Origin: Sphingomonadales bacterium | GTDB lineage: Bacteria; Pseudomonadota; Alphaproteobacteria; Sphingomonadales; Sphingomonadaceae | Length of the DNA: 9,474 nt | Direction of reading: 5' to 3' | NCBI GenBank assembly: GCA_024636595.1 | Contig: JAGXGT010000184.1 | Location: 1 to 9,474 of the forward strand | In this document: positions 7,269-9,474 of the stretch, piece by piece | Layout of the letters: the number at the start of each line of letters is the position of its first letter | Position numbering within the stretch: position 1 is the first letter of the stretch | Made by a program: the position numbers and the translations under genes | Notes under the pieces: model-generated | What the model was told of the DNA's origin: nothing | Database searches by the model: none | What the model saw: only the letters and a program-made list of their open reading frames with translations

Positions 7269-8123
7269 TTAGGGACGCTTCTTAAACAATAATGTCATCC
7301 GGTCGGATTCACCGATCGCTTCATATTTTGCCTTGTCGGTATCGCCGGAACCCAGCACCGGCGGCAATGTCCAGACACCGCCGGGATAGTCGGACATATC
7401 CTTCGGATTGGCGTTGACTTCGGACTTGCTGACCAACTCGAAGCCGTTCAGCTCAAAAAGCGACACCACCGATGCCTGTTTCAGATACCCCTTGCTGCCG
7501 TTGGACATGGCATAGGGTGCGTCCGCCTTGGCCCGGTGCTGGACAACGCCGACCATGCCATCATCGGCCAACATGTCCCGCAAGGCGCGCAGCTCGGAAT
7601 CGGCGCTGTTACCGTTGAGCATGCCGTGCAGTGACCGGAATATCAAAATCCGGTCGACCTTGCCCTTCATGTCATCAGGCATCTCGTCGCTTTCAAAAGC
7701 CATTATCTTTTTTGCATCGACACCGGTCCATTTCGCTGCGGTCGTCGGGAAGGCTTCGGGCCAGCCTTTGGTCCGTGCTTCGCGCGCACGGTCTGAAAAA
7801 TTGGAAGCCGAACTGTCCGCGTTGATCGCAATATATTGCCCGCTGCCAGCAAGATAGGGGACCAAAATACGCGTATACCAGCCGCCACCGGGCCCATATT
7901 CGACAACGGTTTGTGCAGGTTTGACCCCGAAGAAATTGAGGGTCTGCCCCGGATGGCGATAGACATCGCGTGCCTTGTCGTCAGCGCGGCGCTCATCATC
8001 GAGAATCGTCTGCATGCTTGCGGATGGCATTGTGGTGCCGTCTTTTTCATGGTGGTTTGCAACCGCGGGAGTTCCACCGGCAAGCATCGCCAGCGCCGCA
8101 CTCGCCATCAGCAGTTTCTTCAT
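7269..8123 (-). CDS. Exported methyltransferase-fold protein (COG4798-like)
   Basis: A 284-residue protein with a Sec signal peptide (MKKLLMASAALAMLAGG, likely cleavage after AVA at residue 22) and a class I methyltransferase fold. Motif I is VVEYGPGGGWYTRIL (73-87) with the acidic-x-G-x-G-G pattern; a strand ending GQYIAINAD (95-103) follows, and the FRSLHGMLN (162-170), VGVVQHRA (191-198) and KGYLKQASVV (211-220) blocks match a family of predicted methyltransferases common in proteobacteria. The start is well supported by GAGAGGAAG about eight bases upstream, so the signal peptide is not an artefact of start choice. No lipobox Cys or membrane span is present, which predicts a soluble periplasmic protein, although SAM is a cytoplasmic cofactor. 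Substrate and activity are unknown. Downstream aguB follows after 18 bp; the upstream gene is 79 bp away with no clear terminator. Confidence 0.8.
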   Translation of the reverse strand: MKKLLMASAALAMLAGGTPAVANHHEKDGTTMPSASMQTILDDERRADDKARDVYRHPGQTLNFFGVKPAQTVVEYGPGGGWYTRILVPYLAGSGQYIAINADSSASNFSDRAREARTKGWPEAFPTTAAKWTGVDAKKIMAFESDEMPDDMKGKVDRILIFRSLHGMLNGNSADSELRALRDMLADDGMVGVVQHRAKADAPYAMSNGSKGYLKQASVVSLFELNGFELVSKSEVNANPKDMSDYPGGVWTLPPVLGSGDTDKAKYEAIGESDRMTLLFKKRP

Positions 8124-8202
8124 GATATTCTTCCTCTCAGATTTTTCGAACGATTTTTCCTGATCCCACCCCTACTGGAGACGCCTTGCGCGACAATATG
8201 TA

Positions 8203-9474
8203 TTATCGGGCATTTTCCATAGACAGCTTATATTGCGGCAAGAGTTCAGGCCTGGGATAAAGTTCGTCAAACGGCACAGATTTTCCTGTATCCTGGACGA
8301 TCCGTACATGTTTACGGCCCAGATGCCGCGGTTCATCGACGCCGCAACTATGGGCAATCACTTCCACCTCATGAACAATATTGTGGCAATAATTGGCGAC
8401 CTTGACTTTCTTGTCCTGTGGATCAAGACCGCGCTGCAAACGGGGATTGTGCGTGGTCACTCCGGTTGGACACGTATTCTTGTTGCACTTGAGCGACTGG
8501 ATGCAGCCGAGCGAGAACATGAAGCCCCGTGCCGTGTTGACGAAATCAGCACCGGCGCAAATTGCCCAAGCAACGCTGGCCGGTGTAATCCGCTTGCCCG
8601 AAGCAATGATCTTGATCCGGTCGCGCAGCCCGTATCGGTGGAAAATATCGGAAAGCATCGGCAGACTCTCCTTCAGCTGCAATCCCACATTGTCCATAAG
8701 CGGCATCGGGGCTGCACCGGTACCGCCGTCCCCGCCATCCAGCGTGAAAAAATCGGGTGCACTGGAAATACCGCGCCTGTGAATCGCTTCACACAGTTGC
8801 TCCAGCCAGCCGTAGGCTCCGACCACCGCCTTGATCCCGGTCGGCTTTCCGGTCACTTCACGCACATGGTGAATGAAGTCGAGCAGTTCCTCGACATTGT
8901 TGATTTCGGGGTGACGGTTGGGAGATATACTGGGCATCCCCACTTCTATCCCCCGAATCTCGGCGATCATCCAGTTCACTTTTGCACCAGGCAATATGCC
9001 CCCCTTGCCGGGCTTGGCGCCTTGCGACAGCTTGATTTCAAACATCCTCACCTGTTCGTGCGCCGCCACGGCCCGCAGCCTGTCGTCGCTCAGACTACCG
9101 TCCGGGTTTCGTACGCCATATTTCGCGGTGCCAATCTGAAAGACAATGTCGCACCCTCCCTCAAGATGGAAAGGTGACAAGCCTCCCTCCCCGGTATTCA
9201 GCCAGCATCCCGCGAGTTTTGCCCCATGCGAAAGAGCCTGAACGGCAGGAACCGACAAGGCACCAAAGCTCATCGCAGAAATATTGAAGAATGATCTTGC
9301 TTCATAAGGATACTTCGAATGCGGGCCAATGACTGATGTCGTTGTTTCCGCTGTATCGGTCTCAAGCGTCGGGAACGGGCAATTGACAAAAATTGCCGTG
9401 CCCGGTGGATCAAGATTCTTGGTCGAGCCGAATGCGATTGTGTTGTCCATCCCCTTGCCGGCTCTGTCCACCCA
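8203..9474 (-). CDS. Stand-alone FMN-binding glutamate synthase domain protein, N-terminus cut
   Basis: The frame is open to the right window edge and the upstream codon at 9472-9474 is Trp, so the GTG at 9469-9471 is not a credible start; about 100 residues are probably missing. The 422 visible residues (numbered from that GTG) form the FMN-binding TIM barrel of the glutamate synthase large subunit: FFNISAMSFGALS (61-73), LNTGEGGLSPFH (91-102), LSQGAKPGKGGILPGAKV (148-165), TLDGGDGGTGAAP (243-255) and the cysteine cluster with Cys323, Cys329 and Cys334, which in this family holds a [3Fe-4S] centre. The segment lacks a glutaminase domain and a C-terminal GXGXG helix domain, so this is the single-domain type, often misnamed glutamate synthase. 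Its true reaction is unsettled. It ends 79 bp upstream of the methyltransferase-fold gene on the same strand. Confidence 0.88.
   Translation of the reverse strand, partial: WVDRAGKGMDNTIAFGSTKNLDPPGTAIFVNCPFPTLETDTAETTTSVIGPHSKYPYEARSFFNISAMSFGALSVPAVQALSHGAKLAGCWLNTGEGGLSPFHLEGGCDIVFQIGTAKYGVRNPDGSLSDDRLRAVAAHEQVRMFEIKLSQGAKPGKGGILPGAKVNWMIAEIRGIEVGMPSISPNRHPEINNVEELLDFIHHVREVTGKPTGIKAVVGAYGWLEQLCEAIHRRGISSAPDFFTLDGGDGGTGAAPMPLMDNVGLQLKESLPMLSDIFHRYGLRDRIKIIASGKRITPASVAWAICAGADFVNTARGFMFSLGCIQSLKCNKNTCPTGVTTHNPRLQRGLDPQDKKVKVANYCHNIVHEVEVIAHSCGVDEPRHLGRKHVRIVQDTGKSVPFDELYPRPELLPQYKLSMENAR

Noticed and set aside
8233..9177. 314-codon plus-strand reading frame
   Set aside because: It is antisense to the FMN-binding glutamate synthase domain gene, which explains the sequence fully; its product has no recognisable motif.
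1..9474. Search for mobile elements, CRISPR, tRNA/rRNA, phage or defence genes
   Set aside because: Nothing seen by eye: no direct repeat array, transposase or integrase motif, tRNA-like fold or unusual cluster. The content is typical core-genome genes with no compositional break.

Overview
The window looks like ordinary chromosomal core sequence from an alphaproteobacterium. The protein style suggests Sphingomonadales (the Sphingorhabdus/Parasphingorhabdus/Sphingopyxis kind of lineage); this is inferred from protein resemblance and moderate GC, not from a marker gene. It holds ten protein-coding genes, two of them cut by the window edges. I see no rRNA, tRNA, CRISPR array, insertion sequence, prophage or long repeat.

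Left block (1-2899, minus strand): guaB (IMP dehydrogenase, C-terminus outside the window) lies 50 bp downstream of a secreted M28-type zinc peptidase with a PA-like insert. The peptidase starts next to a divergent promoter region, 2900-3000. Middle block (3001-4472, plus strand): a membrane-anchored SPFH/band-7 protein of the QmcA/paraslipin type, followed by its usual partner, a short NfeD-like protein. Next (4520-5723) come two small proteins of unknown function transcribed away from a common 247-bp region: a DUF937/YidB-like protein on the minus strand and a DUF3597 protein on the plus strand.

Right block: the DUF3597 gene ends in a textbook intrinsic terminator, and the start codon of the next gene, a family-5 (UdgB-type) uracil-DNA glycosylase, lies inside that terminator stem. 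The glycosylase gene meets aguB (N-carbamoylputrescine amidase) tail to tail with a 28-bp overlap. Upstream of aguB on the minus strand are a signal-peptide-bearing methyltransferase-fold protein and a stand-alone FMN-binding glutamate-synthase-domain protein whose N-terminus is off the window. These three genes read in one direction with short gaps (18 and 79 bp) and could share transcripts.

Functionally the window mixes purine synthesis (guaB), polyamine synthesis (aguB), base-excision repair (udg), membrane microdomain/quality control (SPFH-NfeD) and envelope proteins. I found no convincing undescribed system. The points most worth a second look are the terminator/start-codon overlap at the udg gene and the exported methyltransferase-fold protein.
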